From assembly GCA_051027215.1 (NCBI GenBank), contig JBPCXR010000055.1:1-25868 (forward strand): 25,868 nucleotides of DNA, given 5' to 3'. This DNA is from CALHVX01 sp051027215 (GTDB lineage Bacteria; Pseudomonadota; Gammaproteobacteria; Pseudomonadales; Azotimanducaceae). A program made the translations under genes and the position numbers. Of this stretch, positions 9,210 to 16,743 are shown piece by piece (the first letter of the stretch is position 1; each line of letters starts with the position of its first letter). Under the pieces are notes generated by a model. The model worked only from the letters and a program-made list of their open reading frames with translations. It did not search any database and was not told where the DNA came from.

Positions 9210-10567
9210 ACGCGATCTCTTCTCGGTCCCCGTTTCCGGGTTCTTTTCCTGGGGATGTTCAGGCGCTGTCGCCGTTCCCACAGACTTTTGCGTGAGATGC
9301 CCAGGCGTTCTGCCAGCTCTGTTTCGGTGAGCTGGTCCTGGTGCTCTAGCACGAAGTTCACAAAATAGGTTTCAAGACTCGTGTTCTCGTCGGCGGAGCC
9401 AGACCTTGCTGTGGCGATGGTTACCGCCGGGTCGGCCTCTACGTCGCCCCCGGTCCTTGGGCTACCGCGGAATTCTGGAGTCTCGATGGCCAGTTCGCTG
9501 GCCTCTATCTGGTTACCTTTGCACAGAATGACCGCTCTTTCGACCGCATTTTCAAGTTCCCGGACATTTCCTGGCCACGAGTAGTCGAGCAGGCTGGCAA
9601 GTGCCGCAGCGGAGAATGACAGCCCCGATTTTCCGAGGCGTTGTGAAGTGCTGTGCAGGAATCGCTCGGCTAAGGTCTGAATGTCGTCTCCGCGCTCCCG
9701 TAGCGGCGGTATGAGAATCGGAAAGGCGTTTAGCCGGTAGAGCAGATCCTTGCGGAAACGCCCCTGTTCGGCCAGTGGCTCGAGGGCTTGGTGGCTGGCA
9801 GCAAGCAGGCGTACATTGCTTGGATGCCGTTCACTTGAGCCCGTTGCGCGGAGCGTCCCCGCTTCTAGAACTTGTAGCAGCCTGGCTTGGGAGGCCTCGG
9901 GGAGTGAGCTAATCTCGTCGAGAAAAACCGTGCCACCCTCCGCCGCCTGCAATAGCCCAATCTTTGGGTCCTCAGCGCTGCTGCCGGCTTTGCCGAACAA
10001 TTCGGTTTCGATCATCGCAGCGGGTATCGCCGCGCAGTTTAGTGTCAGCAGGGGCGTCTGCCGGCGTCGGCTGATGGCATGCAGAGCCCGTGCGGCCAGT
10101 TCCTTACCGGTACCCGATTCTCCGACGATGAGCACCGGAGAATCGTTGGCGCTGGCCTTCTCGATGCGTCGGGTCAACTCCCGAATAGCAGGGCTGGCGC
10201 CAACGATTTCAAATCCGCTACGAGCGTAGCTGATGCGTGGTTCTTGTACTGCCCATTCTGCCAGCGCTCGCTCGACGGCGGCCGCTAGCACATCGGCACT
10301 CAGTGGCAAGGCCATGTAGTCGATGGCCCCGGCTTTGATGGCTTGTACTGCCTCGCTGATGCTGCCCGGCTCGGCCAGCACTAACGCGGGCCAGCGCCGG
10401 ACGGGGCTGCACAGTAGCTCGCGATACTGCGGTTCGATTAGCAAGCAGTCCGGGCTGGCCTTGGAAATTTCTGCCTCGGCCACGAGATGTAGGCCGTTAT
10501 CAGCAAGTTCCGAAGCAAGGGGCTCGAGCTTGTGCAGCAGCTCAGGTGTTACAGCGATGCGGGTCAT
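9206..10567 (-). CDS. CbrB-like AAA+ Fis-family regulator, receiver and GAFTGA degenerate
   Basis: 453 aa. Residues 1-105 resemble a response-regulator receiver (GSISEAVQAIKAGAIDYM is the alpha4-beta5 region), but the phospho-acceptor Asp position is Glu45, the N-terminal acidic pair is gone, the conserved Thr is Ala65 and the conserved Lys is Leu87. The AAA+ domain (about 118-345) is intact: Walker A GESGTGKE at 149-156, Walker B TVFLDE, arginine-finger region FRKDLLYRL, and WPGNVRELEN. After ELFG, however, GAFTGA is missing; the segment reads KAGSSAEDPKIGL. The C-terminus (about 398-440) closely matches CbrB, including FVLEHQDQLTETELAERLGI and LWERRQRLNIPR, forming a Fis-type helix-turn-helix. 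The gene occupies the cbrB position between gluQ and pcnB, but no cbrA is present. No Shine-Dalgarno is visible before ATG 10567. Confidence 0.9.
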   Translation of the reverse strand: MTRIAVTPELLHKLEPLASELADNGLHLVAEAEISKASPDCLLIEPQYRELLCSPVRRWPALVLAEPGSISEAVQAIKAGAIDYMALPLSADVLAAAVERALAEWAVQEPRISYARSGFEIVGASPAIRELTRRIEKASANDSPVLIVGESGTGKELAARALHAISRRRQTPLLTLNCAAIPAAMIETELFGKAGSSAEDPKIGLLQAAEGGTVFLDEISSLPEASQARLLQVLEAGTLRATGSSERHPSNVRLLAASHQALEPLAEQGRFRKDLLYRLNAFPILIPPLRERGDDIQTLAERFLHSTSQRLGKSGLSFSAAALASLLDYSWPGNVRELENAVERAVILCKGNQIEASELAIETPEFRGSPRTGGDVEADPAVTIATARSGSADENTSLETYFVNFVLEHQDQLTETELAERLGISRKSLWERRQRLNIPRKRTRKRGPRRDRV

Positions 10568-10598
10568 TGGAGGATGGTAACAAACCCACTCATAGGAC

Positions 10599-11474
10599 TC
10601 ACGAACGCTCGGTCAGGCGCACAGCGCTACTCGCTTTGAGCTGGGCGGAAGGCCAGGACTCGATCGCCCAACTTAACATTTCGCGCACAGGCAAATCTGC
10701 CAGCTCCGTTGGCGGTGACAGCGTCAGTAGCTGCAGCACTGCGGCCAGATTGGCGCTGGCTTTGGCGTTGACCACAGGCTGCGCACCGGTGCGCTTGGAG
10801 AGTTTTACCCCTTGGGCGTCAACTACGACCGGTAAATGGGCATAGTGTGGGACTTGCAGGTCGAGCTGCTGCATGAGGTATATCTGTCGCGCGGTTATGT
10901 CCTGCAAGTCGTTGCCACGAACCACATGAGTAATGCCCGGATCGCCGTCGTCGACGGCCGTGGCCAGTTGATAGGCGGGCAAACCGTCACGGCGCCAGAC
11001 AACGAAATCCCCGCAGGTCGCACCGAGTTCAGTGCGAACGCGGCCCTGTAGCTTATCGTTGAACGTTATTGTTTGATTGTTGCAGCGCACGCGGATGGCG
11101 GCGTCTGCTAGTGCGTGCTTTTGCGCGCGGCAGGACCCTGGGTAGGGTCCACGGTCTTTCAGCTGTGCACGACTACAGCGGCAATAGAACAGTAGATCTA
11201 GCTGGCGCAGTTGCTCTAGGGCTTGCCCATAGTCAGGCAACGACTGGCTCTGGTACAGGGTCGAGCCGTCCCACTCCAAGCCATGAGCTTCCAGACTGCG
11301 TTGGATGGAATCGGCCGCGCCGGGTTCGGCTCGAGGCGCGTCGATATCGTCGACGCGTAGTCGCCACAGGCCATCGTTGGCCTTGGCGTCCAAATAGCTA
11401 GCCAAGGCAGTAAACAGCGAACCGAGATGCAATGGACCCGTCGGCGATGGTGCAAAGCGCCCGACGTACCTCAC
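10599..11474 (-). CDS. gluQ: Glutamyl-Q tRNA(Asp) synthetase
   Basis: A truncated glutamyl-tRNA synthetase paralogue that attaches glutamate to queuosine in tRNA(Asp). It has GRFAPSPTGPLHLGS (HIGH motif HLGS), the zinc site YCRCSR...YPGSC (Cys, Cys, Tyr, Cys), RGNDL, and the KMSKS-like KLSKRTGA; the anticodon-binding domain is absent, as expected. I start it at GTG 11474 (291 aa), which places MRYVGRF directly before the conserved block, as in E. coli. An upstream GTG at 11537 would overlap dksA by 55 bases and add 21 residues without family similarity. It lies 8 nt after dksA, the classic dksA-gluQ arrangement, and 31 nt before the CbrB-like gene. Confidence 0.94.
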   Translation of the reverse strand: MRYVGRFAPSPTGPLHLGSLFTALASYLDAKANDGLWRLRVDDIDAPRAEPGAADSIQRSLEAHGLEWDGSTLYQSQSLPDYGQALEQLRQLDLLFYCRCSRAQLKDRGPYPGSCRAQKHALADAAIRVRCNNQTITFNDKLQGRVRTELGATCGDFVVWRRDGLPAYQLATAVDDGDPGITHVVRGNDLQDITARQIYLMQQLDLQVPHYAHLPVVVDAQGVKLSKRTGAQPVVNAKASANLAAVLQLLTLSPPTELADLPVREMLSWAIESWPSAQLKASSAVRLTERS

Positions 11475-11482
11475 GTTACCGA

Positions 11483-12325
11483 TCAGCCGTGCAACTGGCG
11501 CTCTTTGATCTCTTCGAGCGCCTTGCAATCGACGCACTGGGTAGCCGTTGGCCGCGCCTCAAGACGCCGCAGCCCGACTTCGATGCCACAGGTGTCGCAA
11601 TAGCCATAGTCTTCTTGGTCCAGACGGTCGACCGTTGCGTCAATCTTCTTGATCAGCTTGCGCTCCCGATCTCGGGTACGCAGCTCGATGCTGAATTCTT
11701 CTTCCTGAGTCGCGCGGTCTGCGGGGTCAGGAAAGTTGGCCGCTTCATCGCGCATGTGGTGCACAGTGCGATCGACCTCTTCCATGAGTTCCTGCCGCCA
11801 CCGCAAAAGAATGTTGCGGAAGTGCGCGAGCTGCTCGGTATTCATGTACAGCTCGTTGGCCTTCGGCTCGTATGGGGTGAAGTTCTTAAATGGGGAATCT
11901 GGTCGTGCCCGGCGGATCACGGGCTCGATCGGCGTCACCCGAGGTTTGGGTGGGCGTTTGGCGATAAGTTTGCCACTGCTGGACTTCTGACTGCTATCCA
12001 ACGGCTTTGAATCCTTGCTTTTGGTCGATTTGCTTACGGGTTGCTTGGCTGCCGCCTTCTTGGCGGGGGTCTTTTTAGGCTTGGCCTGGGACTTCTTGGC
12101 GCTGGCTTTGACCGTGGACGCCTTTTTCGGCGCGGCTTTCTTGCTCGCGGCCTTCTTGGTCGGCGCTTTGGCCTTAGCTTTTGCTTTCGCCTTTGCTTTG
12201 GCTTTCGGCGTACTCTTAGCCTTCGCTTTGGCTTTCGGCTTAGCTTTCGCTTTGGCCTTGGTCTTGGTCTTGGCCTCAGCCTTGGTAGTAGCTTTAGCCT
12301 TGGTCTTCGCTTTCTTTGCAGCCAT
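11483..12325 (-). CDS. dksA: RNA polymerase-binding factor DksA with long Lys/Ala-rich N-terminal tail
   Basis: 280 aa against ~150 for E. coli DksA. Residues about 141-280 are a complete DksA: a coiled-coil tip DPADRA (Asp200, Asp203, Ala205) that enters the RNA polymerase secondary channel, FSIELRTRDRERKLIKKI, and a zinc site C243-x2-C246 ... C264-x2-C267. Residues 1-120 are almost only Lys, Ala, Thr, Pro and Ser in AKAK/TKAK repeats, like histone H1 or AlgP tails, followed by a basic linker. The start ATG 12325 has AGAGGAA 11 bases upstream. The open frame continues to 12628, but those 101 codons encode no family sequence and overlap the divergent aminotransferase gene, so I exclude them. 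DksA works with ppGpp to adjust transcription, rRNA promoters included. Confidence 0.94.
   Translation of the reverse strand: MAAKKAKTKAKATTKAEAKTKTKAKAKAKPKAKAKAKSTPKAKAKAKAKAKAKAPTKKAASKKAAPKKASTVKASAKKSQAKPKKTPAKKAAAKQPVSKSTKSKDSKPLDSSQKSSSGKLIAKRPPKPRVTPIEPVIRRARPDSPFKNFTPYEPKANELYMNTEQLAHFRNILLRWRQELMEEVDRTVHHMRDEAANFPDPADRATQEEEFSIELRTRDRERKLIKKIDATVDRLDQEDYGYCDTCGIEVGLRRLEARPTATQCVDCKALEEIKERQLHG
11906..12325 (-). repeat. Low-complexity Lys/Ala codon repeat in the dksA tail
   Basis: The segment encoding DksA residues 1-140 contains many imperfect repeats of AAG/AAA-GCx codon pairs (seen on the plus strand as gctttcgcctttgctttgg-like units, densest at about 12160-12310). Such repeats can change length by slippage, so tail length may vary between strains. 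Confidence 0.75.
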
Positions 12326-12503
12326 TGACTTATTTATTCCTCTGGTCTGCCCCGGAGATCGTCCCGGGAGGCATAGTCCCTCACAATGTGGGCCGCCAAG
12401 AGGTGCGCGGTCTGCAAAAATGAGGGCGCGTAAGCTACCAGAACACTGAGGCCTTGGCCACACGCCATTGCGCTTGGCGTTGATGTGAATTTGGGGAATT
12501 AAT
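12326..12503. promoter_or_regulatory. Divergent dksA/aminotransferase intergenic region
   Basis: 178 nt between two outward-facing genes must carry promoters for both, but I cannot point to a convincing -35/-10 pair. In the dksA leader, CCCGG (12364-12368 on the plus strand as CCGGG) and its complement at 12351-12355 can form a hairpin about 25 nt before the start codon; its role is unknown. Confidence 0.4.
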
Positions 12504-13709
12504 TTGACAGAAGAAGTCGAAAGAGGTGAGCCAGCGCTGGCCCAACGGGTTGGCAACATAGCGCCCTTTCGAGTGGTAGAGGTATTGGAACGAGCACGTG
12601 CGCTAGCGCGTGAGGGCCACGATGTCATTCATCTCGAAGTCGGCGAACCGGACTTTGAGACACCACAAGCCATCGTCCGCGCTGGCCAAGCGGCCCTAGC
12701 CGCCGGTCACACCCGCTATACGGAAGCACTCGGTATTCCAGAGCTGCGGCAGGCTGTCGCCGGGCACTATCGTCGTATGGGTATTAGCCTCGATGCAGAG
12801 CGGGTGGTGATCACCGCTGGAGCCAGCGGGGCACTGGTCTTAGCTGCCGCGCTGTTGTTGGATCCAGGGAGCGAGTTGCTGCTGCCCGATCCGGGATACC
12901 CTTGTAATGAGGTGTTTGCGCAGTTGGTCGGAGCCCGCCCAGTAGCGCTACCGACACGAGCTGAAAACGCCTTCCAGCCGCTGCCCGCGCAGGTTGAAGC
13001 CGCCTGGACGGAGGACACTCGTGCGCTGTTGCTGGCCTCACCCAGTAACCCTACAGGTGCGGTGTTGGCGCCAGCGCAGCTACGCGCATTGACCGATACC
13101 GTGCGTGGGCTAGGCGGTGTCGTACTGTTTGATGAAATTTATCAGGGTCTGGTATTCGATGTGCCAGCGCCGCACTGGAGCGGTCTAGCAGTTGACGATG
13201 AGTTGCTGATCATCAACAGCTTCTCCAAGTACTTTGGCATGACGGGATGGCGCTTGGGCTGGTTGGTGCTGCCTCAGCACATGTTGACTGCAGTTTCGGC
13301 GTTAGCGCAGAACCTCTTCATTTCGCCTTCAGCGCCGGCACAGCAAGCAGCGTTGGCAGCGTTCTCCGATGCTGCCCAGAGCGATTGTGAGGCTCGTCGC
13401 GCGCAATTCGAAGCGCGTCGCGCTGTGCTCCGCGAAGGTTTGGTGGAACTGGGCTTTGGCGTCCCAGTGGAACCTGCAGGAGCCTTCTATGTATTTGCAG
13501 ACATCAGCCCGCTCAACCTCGGAATAGATGGCATGGCCTTTTGTCAGCGGTTATTAGAGGAGGAGTATGTTGCGGTAACCCCGGGCATTGATTTTGGCAG
13601 CAATGGCACTGATCAGTTTGTGCGTTTTGCCTACACCGACTCGGTGCCTCGGATCGAAAGTGCGCTGCAACGCATCGCCGCCGCGCTGCATCGCTGGCAG
13701 GCGAGATGA
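12504..13709 (+). CDS. PLP-dependent class I/II aminotransferase
   Basis: 401 aa. Fold type I aminotransferase: the substrate-region sequence LEVGEPDFETP, ASPSNPTGAV with the cofactor-contacting Asn, LFDEIYQGL with the Asp and Tyr that hold PLP, and SFSKYFGMTGWRLGW with the Schiff-base Lys242. An Arg in DQFVRFAY near the C-terminus probably binds the substrate carboxylate. Substrate specificity is unclear; relatives act on aspartate, alanine or other amino acids. The start is TTG 12504, with GGGGAA about seven bases upstream. The stop overlaps the sfsA start as ATGA, implying coupled translation. A comparable aminotransferase accompanies sfsA-dksA in Pseudomonas as I recall it. Confidence 0.9.
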   Translation: MTEEVERGEPALAQRVGNIAPFRVVEVLERARALAREGHDVIHLEVGEPDFETPQAIVRAGQAALAAGHTRYTEALGIPELRQAVAGHYRRMGISLDAERVVITAGASGALVLAAALLLDPGSELLLPDPGYPCNEVFAQLVGARPVALPTRAENAFQPLPAQVEAAWTEDTRALLLASPSNPTGAVLAPAQLRALTDTVRGLGGVVLFDEIYQGLVFDVPAPHWSGLAVDDELLIINSFSKYFGMTGWRLGWLVLPQHMLTAVSALAQNLFISPSAPAQQAALAAFSDAAQSDCEARRAQFEARRAVLREGLVELGFGVPVEPAGAFYVFADISPLNLGIDGMAFCQRLLEEEYVAVTPGIDFGSNGTDQFVRFAYTDSVPRIESALQRIAAALHRWQAR

Positions 13710-14440
13710 AGTTTGCTACAGCGTTGACCCCAGCAATTCTGCTGCGTCGTTACAAACGTTTCCTCGCAGATGTCACGTTGGAGAACGGCGATGCGCTCAC
13801 CGTGCACTGCCCCAATACCGGTGCGATGACAGGTTGTGACAAACCGGGCAGCCGGGCATGGCTGGTGCATTCCAACAATGCCAAGCGCAAGTATGCCTAC
13901 AGCCTGGAACAGGTACTTACAGAAGCCGGTCGGGTGGGAGTGAACACTGCTCGTGCTAATGCGCTGATCAAAGAGGCGCTAACCGAAAACGCTTTGCCAG
14001 AGCTTCGTGGTTACGCCGTGCACAAGTCAGAAGCGGCGATACCCAGTAACAACTCTGCGAATCCTCCAAAGCATAAGGGCCGATTTGATTTCCTGCTTTC
14101 CCAGCATGAAGGAAAGCTCGCCGACTGCTATGTTGAGGTGAAAAGCGTGACGCTGGCGGCGCAGGGAGGCGTCGGGCTGTTTCCCGATGCAGTCAGCGCG
14201 CGAGCGCTGAAGCATGTGATGGCGTTGCAGATGCTGCTTGATCAGGGGTTGCGGGCAGTACTGGTGTTTTGCGTGCAACACGACGGCATTAGTAGAGTGT
14301 CGCCCGCTGACCAGGTTGACCCCGAGTACGCTGCGGCGTTGCGCGCCGCAGCCAACAGCGGTGTCGAGGTCCTCGCCTACCGCGCGCAGATGTCGGCGAC
14401 GATGACGGTGATCGATGCGTCGCTGCCGGTTGTGTTGTAG
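13706..14440 (+). CDS. sfsA: SfsA family protein (sugar fermentation stimulation protein)
   Basis: 244 aa, the usual length. Recognised by the N-terminal RRYKRFLADVTLENG, CPNTGAMTGC, a central GRFDFLL, and YVEVKSVTL, which resembles the D/E-x-K core of PD-(D/E)XK nucleases. Early reports link SfsA to maltose metabolism in E. coli, but its biochemical role is not settled; a nucleic-acid function is suggested by the fold. The ATG overlaps the aminotransferase stop. It converges with the adenosine-kinase-like gene, with only two bases between the stop codons and no room for a terminator. Confidence 0.93.
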   Translation: MKFATALTPAILLRRYKRFLADVTLENGDALTVHCPNTGAMTGCDKPGSRAWLVHSNNAKRKYAYSLEQVLTEAGRVGVNTARANALIKEALTENALPELRGYAVHKSEAAIPSNNSANPPKHKGRFDFLLSQHEGKLADCYVEVKSVTLAAQGGVGLFPDAVSARALKHVMALQMLLDQGLRAVLVFCVQHDGISRVSPADQVDPEYAAALRAAANSGVEVLAYRAQMSATMTVIDASLPVVL

Positions 14441-14442
14441 TG

Positions 14443-15438
14443 CTAAGGGGTGAACGAACGCAAGAGCTTTTGATAATCCGCGCTGCTGCGTAGACGTGCA
14501 CCGTACTGGGACACCAGTATCGAGGCAGCGTAATTGCCAAGGCTTGCGGCGGTCGCAGGATCCATGCCGCTAATCATGCCGTGCAGACAAGCGCCCGCGA
14601 AGATATCGCCAGCCCCAGTCGTGTCTACCGCTTTGGCGCTAAAACCTTGCACGGATTTCGTGGTTTTGCCGTTTGACCACAAGCTGCCTTTGGCACCTAA
14701 AGTGATGTGGACCTCCCGGGCCATGTCGACCAACTCATTGCATGCCACGTCTAGCCGATCAGTGCCTGTGAGCGTAAGTGCTTCTTCTTCGTTACAGAAG
14801 ATGACGTTCACTCCATTGCCCAACATCTTCTTCAAATTGTCGCCAAAGAATTCCACCATGCTTGGGTCAGATAGGCTGACGCAGGTTTTCACTTGATGCG
14901 CATCAGCCTGCTCGCGGCACTCGATGGCGGCATTTAGCGCGGTCTCCGAGGAACTTAAATAGCCTTCAACGTAGAAGTATCGAGCGTCGTTCAACGCCTG
15001 GGAGTCCACCTGGGAGGGGCTGAGTTCCGAGGAGATGCCAAGGAAGGTATTCATGGAGCGTTCCGCATCCGGCGTAATGAGCACAAGGCATCTACCAGAG
15101 TGGCGTTTGTCGCCGGCTTCCGCGGCGTTGTCATTGAGTGCCACCCCGCACTCACGCATATCGTCTAGGAAGAATGCGCCTGTGTCATCGTCCCCCACTT
15201 TGCAGGAGTAAAAGCAGCGCGAGCCCATGGATTGGCTGGCGATGATGCTGTTCGCTGCAGAGCCGCCGCTGAAGCGGCTGGGTGTAAGCGCATCTAAGGA
15301 GTCGATCAAGGACAACAACTTCGGTTCATCGACTAAGGTCATGTGGCCTTTGGCAATGTTGTTGCTGCGCAAAAAGCCATCGTCGATGGTGTATTCCATG
15401 TCTACCAAGGCATTGCCGAGGCCGTAAAGATCGTACAA
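14443..15438 (-). CDS. PfkB-family carbohydrate kinase, adenosine-kinase-like
   Basis: 331 aa with a ribokinase/PfkB fold: the N-terminal YGLGNALVDMEY, the substrate-lid region FSGGSAANSIIA followed by VGDDDTGAFF, and the anion hole DTTGAGDIFAG (272-282) with the likely catalytic base Asp278. These blocks match bacterial proteins annotated as adenosine kinase, which make AMP from adenosine, but the substrate could be another nucleoside or sugar. The start is TTG 15438, with GGAG six bases upstream; this GGAG overlaps the TAG stop of hemL (TAGGAG), so translation is probably coupled. It is the last gene of the clcA-hemL-kinase series. Confidence 0.87.
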   Translation of the reverse strand: MYDLYGLGNALVDMEYTIDDGFLRSNNIAKGHMTLVDEPKLLSLIDSLDALTPSRFSGGSAANSIIASQSMGSRCFYSCKVGDDDTGAFFLDDMRECGVALNDNAAEAGDKRHSGRCLVLITPDAERSMNTFLGISSELSPSQVDSQALNDARYFYVEGYLSSSETALNAAIECREQADAHQVKTCVSLSDPSMVEFFGDNLKKMLGNGVNVIFCNEEEALTLTGTDRLDVACNELVDMAREVHITLGAKGSLWSNGKTTKSVQGFSAKAVDTTGAGDIFAGACLHGMISGMDPATAASLGNYAASILVSQYGARLRSSADYQKLLRSFTP

Positions 15439-15447
15439 GAGAAACTC

Positions 15448-16743
15448 CTAAGCTTGGGTTAGTGCAGACAGGCTGTCGCTGAAGGCGTTGAGAGTGTGGT
15501 CGATCACTTCTTCGCTGTGCGCGCCTGAAACGAAGCCAGCTTCAAACGCGGAAGGTGCCAGGTAGACGCCGCGTTCGAGCATTAAGTGAAAGAACTTTCT
15601 AAAGCGCTCGATGTCGCAGGCGGCGACTTCGTCGAAGGTGCTCACTGCTTGCTCGCTGAAGAACAGCCCGAACATGCCGCAAACGTTGGCGAATTGCATT
15701 GGCAATTGCTGTTGCTCGGCCAATTGTTGCATGCCGCTGACTAGTGCTTGGGTTCTGGCTTCGAGCTGGGCGTACACCTGGGGGGTGAGGGTGTTGAGCA
15801 GAGCCAGTCCCGCGGCCATAGCCAACGGGTTGCCTGAGAGTGTACCTGCCTGGTACACGGGTCCACTCGGGGCGAGATGGTTCATGATTTCGGCTTTGCC
15901 GCCGAAGGCGCCAACGGGTAGACCGGCGCCAATGACCTTGCCTAGCGTCGTCAGGTCGGGGGTGATGCCATACAGTTCTTGTGCGCCGCCTCGAGCAACC
16001 CGAAAACCCGTCATCACCTCATCAAAAATGAGCACGGTGCCGTGTTCATCGCATAGCTTGCGCAAGCTTTGCAGGTGGCCCGCTTTTGGCAGGATACAAC
16101 CCATGTTTCCGGCGATGGGCTCTATGATGACGCAGGCCAATTGCTCGCCGAAGCTCTTGAACGCTTCGCTCAACGCCTGGGCGTCGTTGAACGGAATGCT
16201 CAGCGTATTGGCGGCGACGCCTTCGGGGACGCCGGGAGAGTTCGGGATGCCGAGCGTCAGCACGCCGGAGCCGGCCTTGACCAGCAAAGAGTCCGAGTGA
16301 CCGTGGTAACAACCGTTGAACTTCAGGATCATGCTGCGACCCGTGTAACCCCTAGCTAGACGAATTGCCGACATGGTGGCCTCTGTGCCGGAATTCACCA
16401 TGCGTACCTGGTGCATGCTTGGAACTCTGGCGCAGATCTCCTCGGCCAGTTGGATTTCCAGCATGGTGGGTGCGCCAAAACCGATGGCGCTCGCCGCCTG
16501 CTCTTGCACCGCGCTTACCACGGGCTCAAAGCCATGGCCCATGATCATCGGGCCCCAGGAGCCGACGTAATCGATGTAGCGATTGCCGTCTTCATCCCAA
16601 AGATAGGCGCCATCGCCGCGAGCGAAAAACACCGGCGAACCACCAACGCCGCTAAATGCCCGTACCGGTGAGTTCACACCGCCAGGAATTTTCTCTTTGG
16701 CGCGCTCAAACAGTGCCTCGGACTTTGGTCGTTGCATGCTCAC
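15448..16743 (-). CDS. hemL: Glutamate-1-semialdehyde 2,1-aminomutase
   Basis: 431 aa. Converts glutamate-1-semialdehyde to 5-aminolevulinate, the committed precursor of haem and other tetrapyrroles in the C5 pathway. It has the N-terminal IPGGVNSPVRAF, YVGSWGPMIMGH, the PLP-binding VNSGTEATMSAIRLAR, FNGCYHGHSD, FDEVMTGFRVA and the cofactor Lys269 in TLGKVIGAGLPVGAFGG. The frame opens with GTG 16743, immediately after the upstream stop (TAG-GTG); ATG 16737, two codons in, is an equally possible start, and neither has an ideal Shine-Dalgarno. The close joint with the CLC gene indicates one transcript. Confidence 0.96.
   Translation of the reverse strand: MSMQRPKSEALFERAKEKIPGGVNSPVRAFSGVGGSPVFFARGDGAYLWDEDGNRYIDYVGSWGPMIMGHGFEPVVSAVQEQAASAIGFGAPTMLEIQLAEEICARVPSMHQVRMVNSGTEATMSAIRLARGYTGRSMILKFNGCYHGHSDSLLVKAGSGVLTLGIPNSPGVPEGVAANTLSIPFNDAQALSEAFKSFGEQLACVIIEPIAGNMGCILPKAGHLQSLRKLCDEHGTVLIFDEVMTGFRVARGGAQELYGITPDLTTLGKVIGAGLPVGAFGGKAEIMNHLAPSGPVYQAGTLSGNPLAMAAGLALLNTLTPQVYAQLEARTQALVSGMQQLAEQQQLPMQFANVCGMFGLFFSEQAVSTFDEVAACDIERFRKFFHLMLERGVYLAPSAFEAGFVSGAHSEEVIDHTLNAFSDSLSALTQA

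Noticed and set aside
12015..12449. Plus-strand hydrophobic ORF rich in Leu, Ala and Phe, opposite dksA
   Set aside because: It is the antisense shadow of Lys/Ala codons; complementing AAG/GCx repeats always gives Leu/Phe/Ala-rich apparent membrane proteins.
12326..12628. 101 extra codons at the N-terminus of the dksA frame
   Set aside because: They precede a good ATG with a Shine-Dalgarno, encode no family sequence and overlap the divergent aminotransferase gene.
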